Shown here: piece after piece, positions 24,346 through 38,200 of the stretch
Numbering within the stretch: position 1 is the stretch's first letter
How the letters are laid out: every line of letters starts with the position of its first letter
Assembly (NCBI RefSeq): GCF_000003815.2
Contig: NC_049980.1
Coordinates: forward strand, 18,577,454-18,641,453
From: Branchiostoma floridae
Taxonomy: Eukaryota > Chordata > Leptocardii > Amphioxiformes > Branchiostomatidae
DNA length: 64,000 nucleotides
Direction of reading: 5' to 3'
Program-made: the position numbers and the translations under genes
Notes under the pieces: model-generated
What the model was told of the DNA's origin: nothing
The model's database searches: none
The model's input: the letters and a program-made list of their open reading frames with translations, nothing else

Positions 24346-25981
24346 TACACGCGTTGATTTCACATTGATCATGATGTGATTTTATACTTGCCACACTCGT
24401 ACGTATAGCCATTACCTGGCAATATCATGATAGAAGTAATTTACGACGTTGTACCATTGGTCATGGCACCGTAAACATGTTGTACAGGCTACCACAGAAA
24501 GTGAGTGGTGTTTCCCATAATTTGTGATGTCATGATTTCGTGACGTTTGGCGCTCAGACAGTGCAGCCGTCATTAGTACCCATTTTTCACGGCATGTTGA
24601 CATCGATTATGGTGTGAGGTACAATCCCTGCACAGGAGCTGCAATGCTTGCATGTCATGGGCTTGAACGGGGCAGGGCAGTACAAGAGCACCCACCATGC
24701 TATATTAGAGCCCTGTCTATTGGCAGGGATTGGTAGCATTGAAATGAAATCACGGCAAGAGTACAGCACTCCTTTATCTAGCTGTGCAGGCTTTTCGTCG
24801 GGGGATTTTCGACGGGGAGTGAACATAAAGGGGACAAGACAAAAGAGAGCTTTCCACGGCAAGCAAAACCCGTTCATTATATATTCCAGAAATATCCGAT
24901 TGTAGAGCAGTATGGTAAATATTGTGCAAATTCTAAAGAGAAGAAATTGATACATCATTGTGTTTTCTTCCGAACAAATATTCTGTCGGTACTAACGCGT
25001 TTTGTTTTGTATGCAGAATTTCAACACACGAGCAGAGGCAGGCACGACCCCACCGTTTATTTGATTATCAAGACCCCGGTATACTGGCACCGCGGCAAAA
25101 TCATTCCTATAAACGTGATTAAAAACAGTGAAAGAAGGGACATCTTCGTGTAAAATGTATCGGAATTTGATGTCATTTTAGCATGATTCGGTCCGCATCG
25201 GGTAGTCCCTTCATTACGTGGGAGGGGAGGGGATGCGAGGAGTGTAGTGATTCGTTCGACGTCACGCATCAAACGGCCGTAGTTGCTATGCAAAATAGGG
25301 TTGTGTTTGGCCCCAGAGATACACCATAGGAATCCAAAATCAGAATGAGGCTGCTCAAATATGTGATTGCCGAGACGTATGGAGGGCCCGACTCGTAGAG
25401 GTTTTTGGAAACCAGCCCTGGATGTTTTCGAGCACACATTTCCAGCAACGATTAGAAGAAATCTGGGGGTTCTCAGCGAGTAGAATTTGTGGACACGTTG
25501 TTAAACCGGAAGAAGCCACTACCGAGCTTCCACCTGTGTAGGTCGGACAGGTATTTCTAGGTTGGTCCGGCGGATTGGTTGTCGCCCAGACGGGTAACAT
25601 ACACCTTCGCTCTCTCCTACGTGAGTCGGATGGAGTGACGGCTTGGTTGTGTGGCTACGAACTGTATGTTGTGTTGTGTTTTGCCTGGATTGAATACCGT
25701 CGTTCTCGGGTTCCACCTTGTGCCCCTGAATTGTATTGTGTACCCGCGGATCAATAGGGTAGGGTTAAGATCGCCAGAAGCGCGCAGTGTGGTGAAAAGG
25801 AATCGGGTATACGTGAAACATGGCGGGGTAAGGCCTGTGTCTCGGAGATTTCACCGCCGTTCGGATGGACCAACCCTTCTAATATATCAGCAGCACTGAG
25901 ATTCCTCGACAATGTTTTGGTGTGTTGTTGTCTAGTCGATGATGTCGTTTCATTCCGTAGTTGTGTCGTGCCTACAAGGCA

Positions 25982-26284
25982 ATGGAGGCGTCTTCCCATA
26001 ACCCGAACTTCAAGCCGCTTTCCCCAGAGTCTCTGACCTGCATCGAGCAGCGGCGAGTCGAGAAGGAACAGCAGGGGAAATGCTCGAAAACCGCGCTCAA
26101 CGCCATGGTGGTGGCCACCACCTCCACCACGGCCAACGAAGCCGTCCAGGAGGAAGAGCTTCTTGCGGTCAAAGATCCCGACCTGCAAGACGGGCGCGTG
26201 CTGCCGCCCTCCCTCGGACCCTTCCCGGAGAAGCTGACGGGGCAGCCCCTGGAAGACTTCGATCCCTACTATCAGAGAGAAATG
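25982..26284 (+). CDS. Sodium channel exon 1, cytoplasmic N terminus (101 residues)
   Basis: ATG in strong context (G at -3, G at +4). [16 protein letters not shown] matches the Nav-specific F-x-P-x-x-P-E-S-L-x-x-I-E-Q-R motif, and PLEDFDPYY matches PLEDLDPYY. It ends phase 0 at ATG|GTGAGT, just before the T-F of exon 2 as in vertebrates. The middle is Ala/Thr/Glu-rich and not conserved. Codon use is markedly GC-rich compared with the flanks. Confidence 0.96.
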
Positions 26285-29200
26285 GTGAGTGGTCATCCTA
26301 TGTTTGCGTACGTTATTTACTGAAGGGACGTTCGTGTGCCGGGTATAGTTGACTCGGAAATTCCTCTATAAGAATGCCAGTTAAGTACCCATGCCCATAC
26401 AACGGTTGATGCGACATGCATAACCATCGACCTAATTCTTGACTGATGGACCCCCTCTGTACAAGGGCCCATAAAAACACGGGAACCATTCCCACAGGTG
26501 ATCGGCCCCGCATATTTTAACCTAGCGTGGATTATGGAAAGAAAAAAAAAAGAAAAAAGTGGAACCACAAATGGCCTGCGTCATGTGACGCCGTGTTTAG
26601 TCTTTACTTGGCAACATCGGCCAGCGATATATGATAACCAGCTTTTTTGTTAAGAAATGTTTGAGCAAAAGAAACTCAAAACACTGCGCTAAACAGGTGT
26701 TAACGTGGGTCCAACAAACACCACAACCGGCTACTCTAGCACTAGGGCAACCCAACAGGGGAATATCTCCGGTTTTACCGGTTTTATAATGAAGTCGATA
26801 ATTGTTTGGTTGTTGAGACGGTACGCCGATGTCGTAGCCACATCTAATTTCCAGAATATTCCATACAGAAATGTACTAGAGCAAACACCAGGTAGTCGTG
26901 GTTCGTCGATAGATACCCTCATGTTTATCTATCTCAGTCAAACAAAATGATACATAACTGTACTGTTTTATTTGTGGAGTTCGAATAGAATCCAAACATC
27001 ACACAGAAAAGATATCGAAACATCAGAAAGTTCCTATTTGCAACCCCTGTTTTTCCCTACTACTTACGTACGAACGTATATATACCTATAATTAAACAAC
27101 TCCCCCAACAAGGCTTACTTGAACATCCGTATGAAATCTTCTGTATATAACAGCGTTATGAATAATTGATGAGATAATTAGTGTAAATAGAACTTGTACA
27201 TTTGTTATAACTGGCTGTACACATTAGCACTGTACTGCGCGCCGGGGCGCCGCCAACTGTAGCTCCGCGATAAGGCGGACATTCTAGTGAGCGAAACGGT
27301 GCGAGGACGAGAGCACAAACCCTACACCGTGTACTTAAACCAGCCATGANNNNNNNNNNNNNNNNNNNNNNNNNNNNNNNNNNNNNNNNNNNNNNNNNNN
27401 NNNNNNNNNNNNNNNNNNNNNNNNNNNNNNNNNNNNNNNNNNNNNNNNNNNNNNNNNNNNNNNNNNNNNNNNNNNNNNNNNNNNNNNNNNNNNNNNNNNN
27501 NNNNNNNNNNNNNNNNNNNNNNNNNNNNNNNNNNNNNNNNNNNNNNNNNNNNNNNNNNNNNNNNNNNNNNNNNNNNNNNNNNNNNNNNNNNNNNNNNNNN
27601 NNNNNNNNNNNNNNNNNNNNNTGCAACATTTATGACGGCAAAACTTAAAACATTTGGAATACCGACATCTTTATTCTACTGGCATTCAATGTCAATGTCA
27701 TGTCATGTACCCTAATTATATAAGCGTTTGAAAAGTGCAAAGCACCCTCTACAGTTAAGAACATTGATTTNNNNNNNNNNNNNNNNNNNNNNNNNNNNNN
27801 NNNNNNNNNNNNNNNNNNNNNNNNNNNNNNNNNNNNNNNNNNNNNNNNNNNNNNNNNNNNNNNNNNNNNNAATAATGAAACAGGTGTGATGCCATCAGCC
27901 CGATGTGATGGACTGTGGACGTCTATTAATTACCAGTACTGAAATATTCATTTTTGACCATTCCATGTTAAACAGTCTCTCTCAATTCTGTATTCTCCAT
28001 ATCATTAAGGGACGAGAAGAAGCCGAACCTATGTATTAGACTAATTTTAGAACCCATGCCATGATACTGTTAGAAGTTATGTCACGATGTGTACTTTGTT
28101 ACGACTTTTATATTCGTATGCCTGTATTTGTACTTAGCCCGAATGGGCCTGAATGTACAATTTAGGCTATCATTCATTCCTTGCACCTCCTTCGTTAAAC
28201 GTACCTCCACCACCAAATTTTATCGTCAATGTTATTTTTCTGTACCTTAATTTAATATTTCTCCCCTCGGTTTGAACAAGGAGACAGCTAGTGATCTATG
28301 TATCAAACCTCTTTAATTAAAGATAATGCCATCGCCAAAGTTGATCCAAAATGCTATTTTCAATGCCTTTCATATCCCCCCTCTCGGCTTGAATAATGTA
28401 CGGTACGTGATACCGGTACAGCATGTGTGATGAACTATGAAAGGTCATTCTCCGCCTTACGGGCCATCACTAATAACCTGCCCCCACCTCTCACATTTGC
28501 ATAGTAAAGCGAATATTTTGTAAAAGAAATAGGAGGGACCGATATTATCGATTAGTCTGAAATCTCGGGGCTGGAAATGGGGAGCACATATTGACACCCT
28601 GGCGGGACCCTCTACATCACACACTCATGCCTCCCCAGAGATAACAGCGTTAGTCTGTCGTACTCAATTAGGCATATTTTCAGCCAATTACCATTCTTCA
28701 TTTCGAATGAGCTCATTTTAAATCTTTATCAATAGTTAAAGTGATCCACTTATTTCGAGATGAGTCTGCTATTGACAGAGGTGTATAAACTCAAAACTGC
28801 TTGATATAATCGATATTCCGTTTCTACTTAATTGTTTTTTAAAGAAATGCTGTGGCTTGCTTGGTTGAGCTTATTTCAACCGACTCTTAGCTTGAGTTTA
28901 GCAAGCTGCTCTTGAAGATACAACATCAGCGCAACATGAACCCACTATGCAACATTGGCGGAATGATGATAGTTGATGTAACATAGACAAGCTCAAATCT
29001 TTGGACCTCTTAAAAACATACATAACTGTCTAAAAGATTAAGCATCCATGTTGAGCCGGTCTAACTGTGCAGAATTGCCACTGTCTTCCTCTTGTTATGC
29101 GTGTGTCAAGTTCAACTGGCACGTTAGACTGGGATTAAAAGATTTTGTATTCAGCAAAGTGCAGGCTCTAAATGGGGACCTGCCAAGGTCATGATCATCA

Positions 29201-32200
29201 TCATAGGGTCAACAACCTACAGGTCATCTTGCAAAATAAAGACAATTGTTAACATCGCAGCACTGCAGCAAGAGATTATCTATCATCAGTGATTCTGTGA
29301 ATAAATTGTTTGCCAGCAATGAATTGTCCCATCCATACTATCAGTAGTGTTGTGTAATAATGCAGCGTTGATAACCGGGTATTGTATTTATAATATCATT
29401 AGTATTTATGGGTTTATCAAGAGCCTTGTCAAGAGTAAGTAGGTAGGGAGCGAAAATATGCAAATGGTCATAAATTACATACATTGTGGACCGACGACTT
29501 CTTTAGTGACACTGTCAGAAATGTTCTTGGTGTTAAGGGATATGGATTTCTGTCAAACATTTGACATTTGCCTTTATCCTAGAGTGGTTTAGGGATCACA
29601 ACTTTTAATGATACGTTTCCCGAACAATATGGTACGGAATTTTTGGTAAAGGAATTTTGATATAATCTCATTTATCAGTCCAACAAGAAAAAAAACATGG
29701 AAATTGAGGTCCAAATTTTGGAACTGTGGTCAGAATTAGTTTAATCATAAAACGTGGTCTAAAGAGGTCCGTGGTTCGTTGTCCATTGGGAGCGAAAGCG
29801 TTCGATTTTAAACACATCACTCGGTGAGTTGAATATGTTTAATAGGAACCAGGCCAATACGACACTAGTTGAGTTATGAATGCGGGTTTGCTACACGTAT
29901 AATTGACCTCTAAAGTGTAACTATCTTGAATTTTCAACCTTTAGAGAGCATCAAAATATGGTTTGGTCAAAAACTACATCTGTTTCGGACAATATTAATA
30001 TTCTAACCAATTACGAGAGCGGAAATTCACCTTACATCAAAATTAGTCTCTCGTACTTTTTCACAGACAGAAAGAGAATGATTGACACCAGGTCTGGGAC
30101 GTGTAAGCCAACAGACTTTTCTGTTTCGTTTCGATAAGAACTCTGGGGAACAACTTAAGCCTATAAGTTATACAAATTAAGACCGAAGTCAGTTTAGATA
30201 CACCACAAATTACTTAAGTGCGTTTTTTGTGTTCTAAATTTGTTAGCGATAATGCCGGTTGGAGCATATTGAGTTTGGCTGCGGCGTGGGGTATGTACGT
30301 CTGTGTGACGCACGGACATAATCACGTGTGTTCCATTTTAGGGTATCTTCAATACCCGAGTTCCCGATAATATACCCGTATTCATTGATTTTGACTTGCG
30401 GTTAAACGAAAAAGAAATGTTCATTTTAACTATCATCCTGTACCGTGGTAGGATGACACTGTGCGAGTTAAATTACCATAAATTAGAATACGCCATTTTT
30501 CGGATGTTATAACTAGGGAATGAAAACAGCCTTGGCTATCTCATTGTAAATAAGTAAATACAGAAGACACCTATAGGAAAGCATCAGTGATGCTTCATGG
30601 AAATATCTCATCTATGCAGGCGACAAGTGCTTGCGCTCTGCTGCATCTTCCTTCTTTTAACCTCAAAGGATATTGTCCTGATCCGCCAAAACAAACTCCA
30701 GATCTTGGAAATATACATGAGCACATGTAATATTTTGCTCGTTTAGAAATGTTCAACTATTAGTTTCTGACAACCCGCTATGTGTCCAAAGCAAGATCCT
30801 TGTTGTTTCTACCACTCGCTACCGTATAAAACACGCCCTCTAACCTAGAGAACACTGGGTACCAGGCTCTGAAAGACAAGAAAAAATGTGTCAACACGTA
30901 ACCTAGATACATTACAAGCAAACCCACACTTCTTTGAGTCAGCCAAACGGCGAGGTGACCCAATACGGCAAGGTCAATACAGCCAAACATCAATCAAACA
31001 CTGATCCGTCCGCGTCATTGTTGGGCCGACCATTGGAGAAACAATACAATACTATTAATGACCTGGACAGAAACAGACCTGTCGTAAATGTAGTCGACTA
31101 GTTGAGAAAAAGGTCACTTTCTTGTATTGTTTGGGGAATAAGGCGTAGCTTTCTATTCCTTGAAGGGAGTTTCTAGACCTACTTTTGGCACAGAACATTA
31201 TGTAAGCAGCGAAGAGGAGAACCCATATCATCGTCTAAGACGGGTTTGGTCCAAGAAGAAAGACAGTATTGTGATGGCGTAACCACTGGGTGGTCATGAA
31301 TCTGCAACGTCATGTCGACCACACCTCAGCGTAAACGTCCTGTTCTTTTTCTGCGTTAGGAAGAACAAAACAAGCTTTTTTGTCTGACCAAGATCTAAAA
31401 CTTTAGTTTTACGAGGGTGAGTCAGAAAGTAATGCAAGTGGTTTCATAACAGATTCATTTTTCAATCGATTGGGTTGAAATTTGGCACAAAAGTAGAGGC
31501 ATATGTCTTCTCGACATTGAAATTTGTAAATTTGGTCTTTATCATTTTATGAGCAAATGAGTTGATTTCAAGTTCACCTTACCATTATATGCTTGTCAGA
31601 CGATCAGTTCCTCTAAATCTGACCCATTGAAAATTACTGTAAGAGGTTGAAATTATACATGTATGATAACAAATGTCTCTATAGGTTGTATGCCAATTTT
31701 CATTTCTGAACTCCCAACGGTTTCTCATTTACAGCTGCTAGGATGGAGTAAGTTGTGATATAGAGCAAGTTTGATTTATACACAATTCGTGAGTTGTTGG
31801 TTAAAAGACTACTTTTCCATTAACCAAAAGAAACGAAACTTTACACAGTCATTAACTGTTTAAAAGTCAAGAAGTGTGCTAAGTTTTATTCTTCCTAGTT
31901 AATGGAAAAGTAGGCTACAGAAACTTTTAATAAACACACCGCAAATCGCATGACCTTGACAACCGCTTATACCTCACTCTACACCAGCAACGAAAAAAGA
32001 AAAACTGATCGCATTTTAGAGTTGAAAACAGACATGTGGCTTATAGAGAAATGCAGCTCATTACATGTGCAAGCTCAGTCTCCTACAGTAGCAAAAATTG
32101 GTTTAGAGAAATTGTTAATTGTACGTTAATTGGACCTCCTCATTTTTCTTATGACGGGGTTCCAAGGGTGTGGTCATCTTCAAATCAGCACAGTCACTCA

Positions 32201-35200
32201 TAAAATAATGAACAACAAATTTAGATATTTTAATATCAAGAGGACATATGCTTCTACCTTTGTGCCAAATTGCAACTCATTCGATCAAAAAACGAGTCTG
32301 TTATGAAACCACTTGCATTACTTTCTGACTCACCCTCGTACTTAATGATTTACGGCCCNNNNNNNNNNNNNNNNNNNNNNNNNNNNNNNNNNNNNNNNNN
32401 NNNNNNNNNNNNNNNNNNNNNNNNNNNNNNNNNNNNNNNNNNNNNNNNNNNNNNNNNNACATTACGTTGACACAAAAGTTGAAAGAAACGTGCATATCAT
32501 TATTCTTTATGGGATTATTATGTTGATGAGGGCCTTCCAGCGGGTTGAGAAAAAAACAGGGAAAAAGAACAACTAGATTTTTGATCCTATCATGACGTCG
32601 TCCAATGTCCCAAGCAGCTAGCTGATGTATCAGGCCAATCGACCTCTAGGTCATATATAGAGCTGAAAATAGAACTCCGATGTACAAGGAAAATAATCCA
32701 TTAATTTTAACGATAAAGCGACGAGAGAGAGCGTTTATTCGATCCATTTGGACTTCAATTATTTACCTCTCAGCAGAAATCAACTAAGATATTTTATCGA
32801 TTTTGCATGGTGAACGTGTATGCCTTATCTGCTTATTTGCTATTTTCCGGTTTTGGGTCACATTTTGTTCGATATTCTATAATTCAAATCAGATAGGTAT
32901 GTACGTGGCTGGTCAGTGAGCCCGTTAAGATGTCAGCGTTTGCGAAGGGAAATTTTGTTATCTCTTAGTCTCCGAAGATTCTAAAGAAGCCGTTATGCGT
33001 GTTGGTCTACAATGCTCCCTACGGACCAGGCTGTCAGTGCCCTATCTAGATCGAAACCTGAGAGACCGAGTGGCGCACTCAATCTAAAACCGCGCGGTAA
33101 CAAATTCTCTCACTAAACCTGCTCACCGCCCCGCCCGTACACAGGTCAATCAGACAGATCTGTGAGTGGGCGTTTTGCATCTTTCTGTAGCATTACGGGG
33201 GGTGTTCGGAAAGTGGGGCCTTGTCGGGAAATGCTATATATATGAAGCTTTCTATCATTGTCCACCAAATTTAAGATTATTCCCATCATTGTCTTGCGAG
33301 CAACGCCCTTAATTATGAACGCTAATAGGTGATGGAACTTGCCATTGGTAGAATAGAGATGTGTAGGTCAATTTCAGAGCTCCCTGCCTTGCTTTGAGAC
33401 AGAAAACCACTCAATTCTGGGTTACGTATAATAAACATAGCAAATTTTAAATTTTTAGCTTCCTCCTTACCCATGTTTTTCTTCTGTCCCACCTATTCAT
33501 GATGATGAGCACACTTACCATCACTCATTTACGAAAGTAGTGCTGAATGTCAATCGTGATGAAAGACCTCTTCGCTTGATAATACAGCTCAGTTCTGCTG
33601 CCATGCCAAGTGCTGCCCAACTAGCACTTAGCGGTTTTGGATACCACTCCAAGAGTACTTGTTTACATAGTCACGTACGTTCTACAGACAATCATCCACC
33701 CAAAATATAAGAGGAATCGTTCACATTGCTGAACGCGTTCTTCTCCAATGGAGTGTGATAAGTGGACGAAACAGTTGTTAAGTGGGCTATGGTAAGCCGA
33801 GATTTAGGAGAGGGCTGCCTGTTGTGGAAAAAAAGAAACAAACAATGCAAAACCCTTTTTGGTTCTTATCGACGCAATGTTTCCCCCTTTCTCCCCTAGC
33901 TTTTACATATATCTATCGGCGAATATGCTTTAAAAAGAGATGACCATTCCATATATCAAATGTGAGACATCGAGTCGTACTGCTACAGCTAAAACAGAAA
34001 ATTAACCCTGACATCCACAACATACATCCTTCAGATCTACATCATAAACGAACATTTCCACCGCTTTTGTCAACGTTTAAGCTCAACAACTTTAGATAAA
34101 TCTTACTTAACAATTACAACCCTTAGTCTTCATCTCATAATAGTCTAACTATTTGTCCGTCGGGGCACCACAGATCTGGTAACATGTTTTCTCCACCTTC
34201 GAATTCCTTCTCTGTTTTCCTCAGCGTTTCACTTGGTGCCGTGCCTGTCCATTCTCTGATGTTACATTCCCATCTTCTTCGTTGCGTACCGTTCGTTCCT
34301 CCTCCCTGGACGGTTCTATGCGTTATAGTTTTTTCTAGTCCCGATGACCGTGACACATGGCACTCTTGTTTTTTCTGTACTGTTGTATTTGTACGGACCG
34401 ATGTTTCGTTGACTAGATGCCGTACTCGGTAGGTGATCCCTAGAATCTTCCGAGAGCATTTCATCTCTGTCGTCTGTATTGTATTCTTGAACAGTTAGTG
34501 TGTGCTATCCCATCGCTACGCTATGTTGTTACAAACGGGATGGATTATATGTATCTTGACAGTTTTGTAGCATAACGACCTTGTGTAATTAAATATGACA
34601 ATGTTTACATCGTCTCCATGGTAACTGGCCCATTTGTCGGGACATGCGCGAGTATTGCCCCTTTGGGTATATCAGCATTTAAGTTAGTGGTGACCGAGAT
34701 TTGGTTGATTTATGGCCATTAAAATAAATCATGAAGACATCACATTGCTTCATTGATAATACAAGATGGATTCGCCTTTATTCTAACACATTGTGCCGAT
34801 CGCTGACGCGTTATTTGTAAGAACAAAACAGCAGGTGACAAAACGTGAACACCGGTGGTAGATGTGTTAAAAGTAGTACGACTTTCGTAAATCTATCTTT
34901 TGTGAAATTCAAGTCAATTTTGGTAACAACCTTAGCGCTTCTAAACGCCTTTACCGTTTCAACAGGTAGATTTTAAAAGACTCCAGGTACCTTTCAAAGA
35001 CCCGTTCTCATTGAAGTGTGTAAAAAGCCGTCGCCAGTCTTTACGACTTGATGTGAGGTATATTACGTGCACCATCATGGCTTTCGTCTTGTTCTCACAA
35101 CATTTATCATCTTCCACAGAAATACATCACAACATTAGTATTGGTTGGTGGCTTGAAAGGAGTTATATTCATTGATAGAATCCCTCCTTAAAAGCGGCTG

Positions 35201-38200
35201 TCACATGAGAAGACATAGATTTTCTTTTGTTTAGAACGTAAGAATTCGGTTCCGAGAATGCTTGGTTGGCTGGTACAAACCTGAGTGAGTCTCACACCCG
35301 ACAATACCGTTTTAATGAGAGTAATATGATACTTACATCGAAAATCTCAGGATAGTTATTCGAGTGAAATCCACATGCAACGCGCGAGACACAATTACCC
35401 AAGAGAACACCCCAGCCTATAGTTCTGCAAGCGTAAAATGGGAATGTATACACAAGGGAAGGAGAGACATAGGGCAAATAAATAAACAAGTACAAGCAGT
35501 AAAGTAAAGAAAAGCCAACTAATTTTTTTCTACCCCTCCGGTAACATGACCATAATGCACCCGGCCTCAAATCAAACCCAGCGGGAGCCTATAGCATTGT
35601 ATTGTCTGAACGGATAGAAACGGCACTTGTATGCTTACACCAATATTGGTATTGCTTTGACAGATGTGGTTCAATTATGCACACTCTAAATGTCAGGAAA
35701 GTGCATTAAGCACAGATATAGGTCACTATAATGTATAGACGTGTCCGATAACGTTAGAGTCACAAGACCCGACTTACGTTCGTGTATTCCCAGCAGTAAT
35801 GTTTAACCCAATTTGGAGAACACACTCAGACACGCACGGAATATCCAAGTAGATGTGATGGGGTCCTGGGGTGTTTAATGTTGCGAATATTCATTATCAT
35901 CATATGTGCCAACAGATTCAGTGAATAGGTGATCGTTTTAGTAAATAAGATGTGGACTTAACTTAAAATCATCATAAAAACGGTGCGGCACAAAATGTTT
36001 ACCACCCACCACAACATTTCTCTGAGCTATCTCCGTGAAGGAGGTGTAGTTCTTGGTGTGTGTCTATGTGTCTCTGTTTCCGACATAACTTATGAATCTA
36101 TGGATAGTGATGCAATTTGGTATGAAGATACATCTTGATAACATATATATCAAAATCGATTTGGGGCATCTACATGTATGTGACTATCCTTGGTAGTACA
36201 GCAGAACTATTATTGTTTTCACATTAGTTCTGTATATACGTATGCAATGGTCTCGATCTCATTAGCTATGGATATACAGTGTATGTATAGTAAATGGTGT
36301 ACATGATGTTATACATAGATTGCTCCTGGAATTAAAAACTCATCACATGTGAGTTATCATTATGTACTTCCTGTTGCAATAAAACACTTAATAGTGCCTT
36401 TACCTGCTGAATGTGCATACCAATCGATGCCTAGATTGTCATAACCCTGCCATGTCGTGCCATGTAAGAACACATAACTTTCAGTCTGATGGTCCAGAAG
36501 GGACTTTTTATGATGCCCTTACGACGGAATGACTCGCAGTAACCTCTCATTAGCGCATGCGTACGTAGGTCCTCTTCGGACGATATTAACTGATGATCCT
36601 AACAAGTAGACAGATTTGAGCGGTTCCTTCGTGTTGGCAAACACATTCCTTTTTCTCTACAGCAATAGTGGCACAACGTTCCCATTTTTGCCACAAATAT
36701 AATTTTCCACAGTCATGTGGTGATGTTAGATGAGTTTCAATGTATGTCGTGTCACTTGTGCTTTCTTCTGAAGTGCCATCAGAATCGAGGATTTCGTGGG
36801 GACCCATGCCGGCGGCGCAATGTAAGAGGATGCAATGCGCTGCTAGTATAGATAGCTACTTGAAAAATTATCATGCTTCACCTAAGCTGGTGAGGATGAC
36901 TGCGCCAAGTTTCCTACCGTAAGCTAAGTAAGGTCTAGGACGTTATGTTCACCACATATCCACGCTCCTATCGAGCTCATTTATCGGTATGTTGCAGATA
37001 AAATGTAAAATATATGGCAAGACGAACACATACACATTAGGTTGTGATCTGATGAGGGACCGCAAACGCCCGTCTGTCTTCATTAATACCTCCAGTGAAA
37101 ATTGTTCTCCCCAAACCCGCGTGATCGTTATTTATGGGGACACGATCCATGGGGGGGATTACTTTCCATTCCTGTAAATTATCGGCGCACCCATTTATCA
37201 ACGTGCTGGGGTTACTTACGGTTTTTGAGGACAGAAACAATCACAGACCAACATTTTTGTGCGCATATTCGAATACAAAGTGGCATTTGTTTCTTGATAC
37301 TCTATGCCAAATCGGCATATTCCGTTTCAATACTAATATATGTGGATTTTGTATGAGGTTACGGTTTTTTTAGGACAGTGACAATCACAAATACACCTAA
37401 ACTTGCCCGCGACGCCAAGATCAGCAGGACGTTTCCGTTTCAGCATTTGAAGCTATATCTCACACAGAGCCAATATTAATTGTAGCGTGTGGCTTGTTTT
37501 GTTCATTTTTTATTTGCCTATCAGCACCGAAGACGGTAAGATAACAAGAGAGAAATGTCTTGTAAGAAAATGGTATTTTAAGATTTAAAAGACTTCCTCT
37601 CTCTGTGTCTTATGGACTTATCTATAAGTGGATAATTAAGTGCTGGGAAGAAGAGGATTTTCTTCGTAATCCACTGCACCAAATGTCGCCATCTGTTCTC
37701 TTTTCTTTTAACAACAAGTATAACGAAATAAATTTTGTAAGTCAACAGTTTATGTCATAATGTTGGCAATATAACGTGCCTGAAATAATGCTCTGCAAGC
37801 GGTTTTGTTAATATACTATTTTGGAATACGCAATCAGAAAAAAATTGTATTGTCGGATTTTTTTTCAAATGACAAGGCAGTTACGGATTAGCTCACTCAA
37901 GTGACAAGACAACAAATACAAAACATGACAGCATTCATCCTGTTGCTGCGCAGAATGTTGCTGAAAAGCCTGTCCATTCCAATGATTCATTGTTGGAAGT
38001 TATGTTATGATATGTACGAACTGACTGCTACTATTTTCTTATCATCATCGTCGCTGTTCATGCAGGCTGTAGTATGGCCATATATACATTTCTGTCAGCT
38101 TATCGCTACAACGGCTAAGAACTTCATCACGTGGTAAACATAATGACATGGTGATGCGTAGATTAAACTGTCGGTTGGACTATTGACATGTTAGATGATG

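Larger units (their letters stand above)
21361..25981. other. Intergenic region between divergent MOCS2 and sodium channel genes
   Basis: 4.6 kb separating two start codons in head-to-head orientation. It should hold both promoters and 5' untranslated exons, none of which I can place. CpG-containing sequence is denser at 21540-21790 and 25200-25980. Microsatellites occur at 22281-22302 (TTTG), 23635-23678 (AT) and 24278-24343 (CA). Open frames of up to 123 codons (24587-24958 minus) are not recognisable. Confidence 0.6.

Noticed and set aside
24587-24958. 123-codon minus-strand frame between the two genes
   Set aside because: No recognised similarity, overlaps an unrelated plus-strand frame, and composition is not coding-like.
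25751-26296. 181-codon minus-strand frame
   Set aside because: Antisense shadow of GC-rich sodium channel exon 1 and its 5' flank.
27156-27648. Open frames made mostly of X across N runs (also at 32270, 55918 and 60204)
   Set aside because: They are assembly gaps, not sequence.
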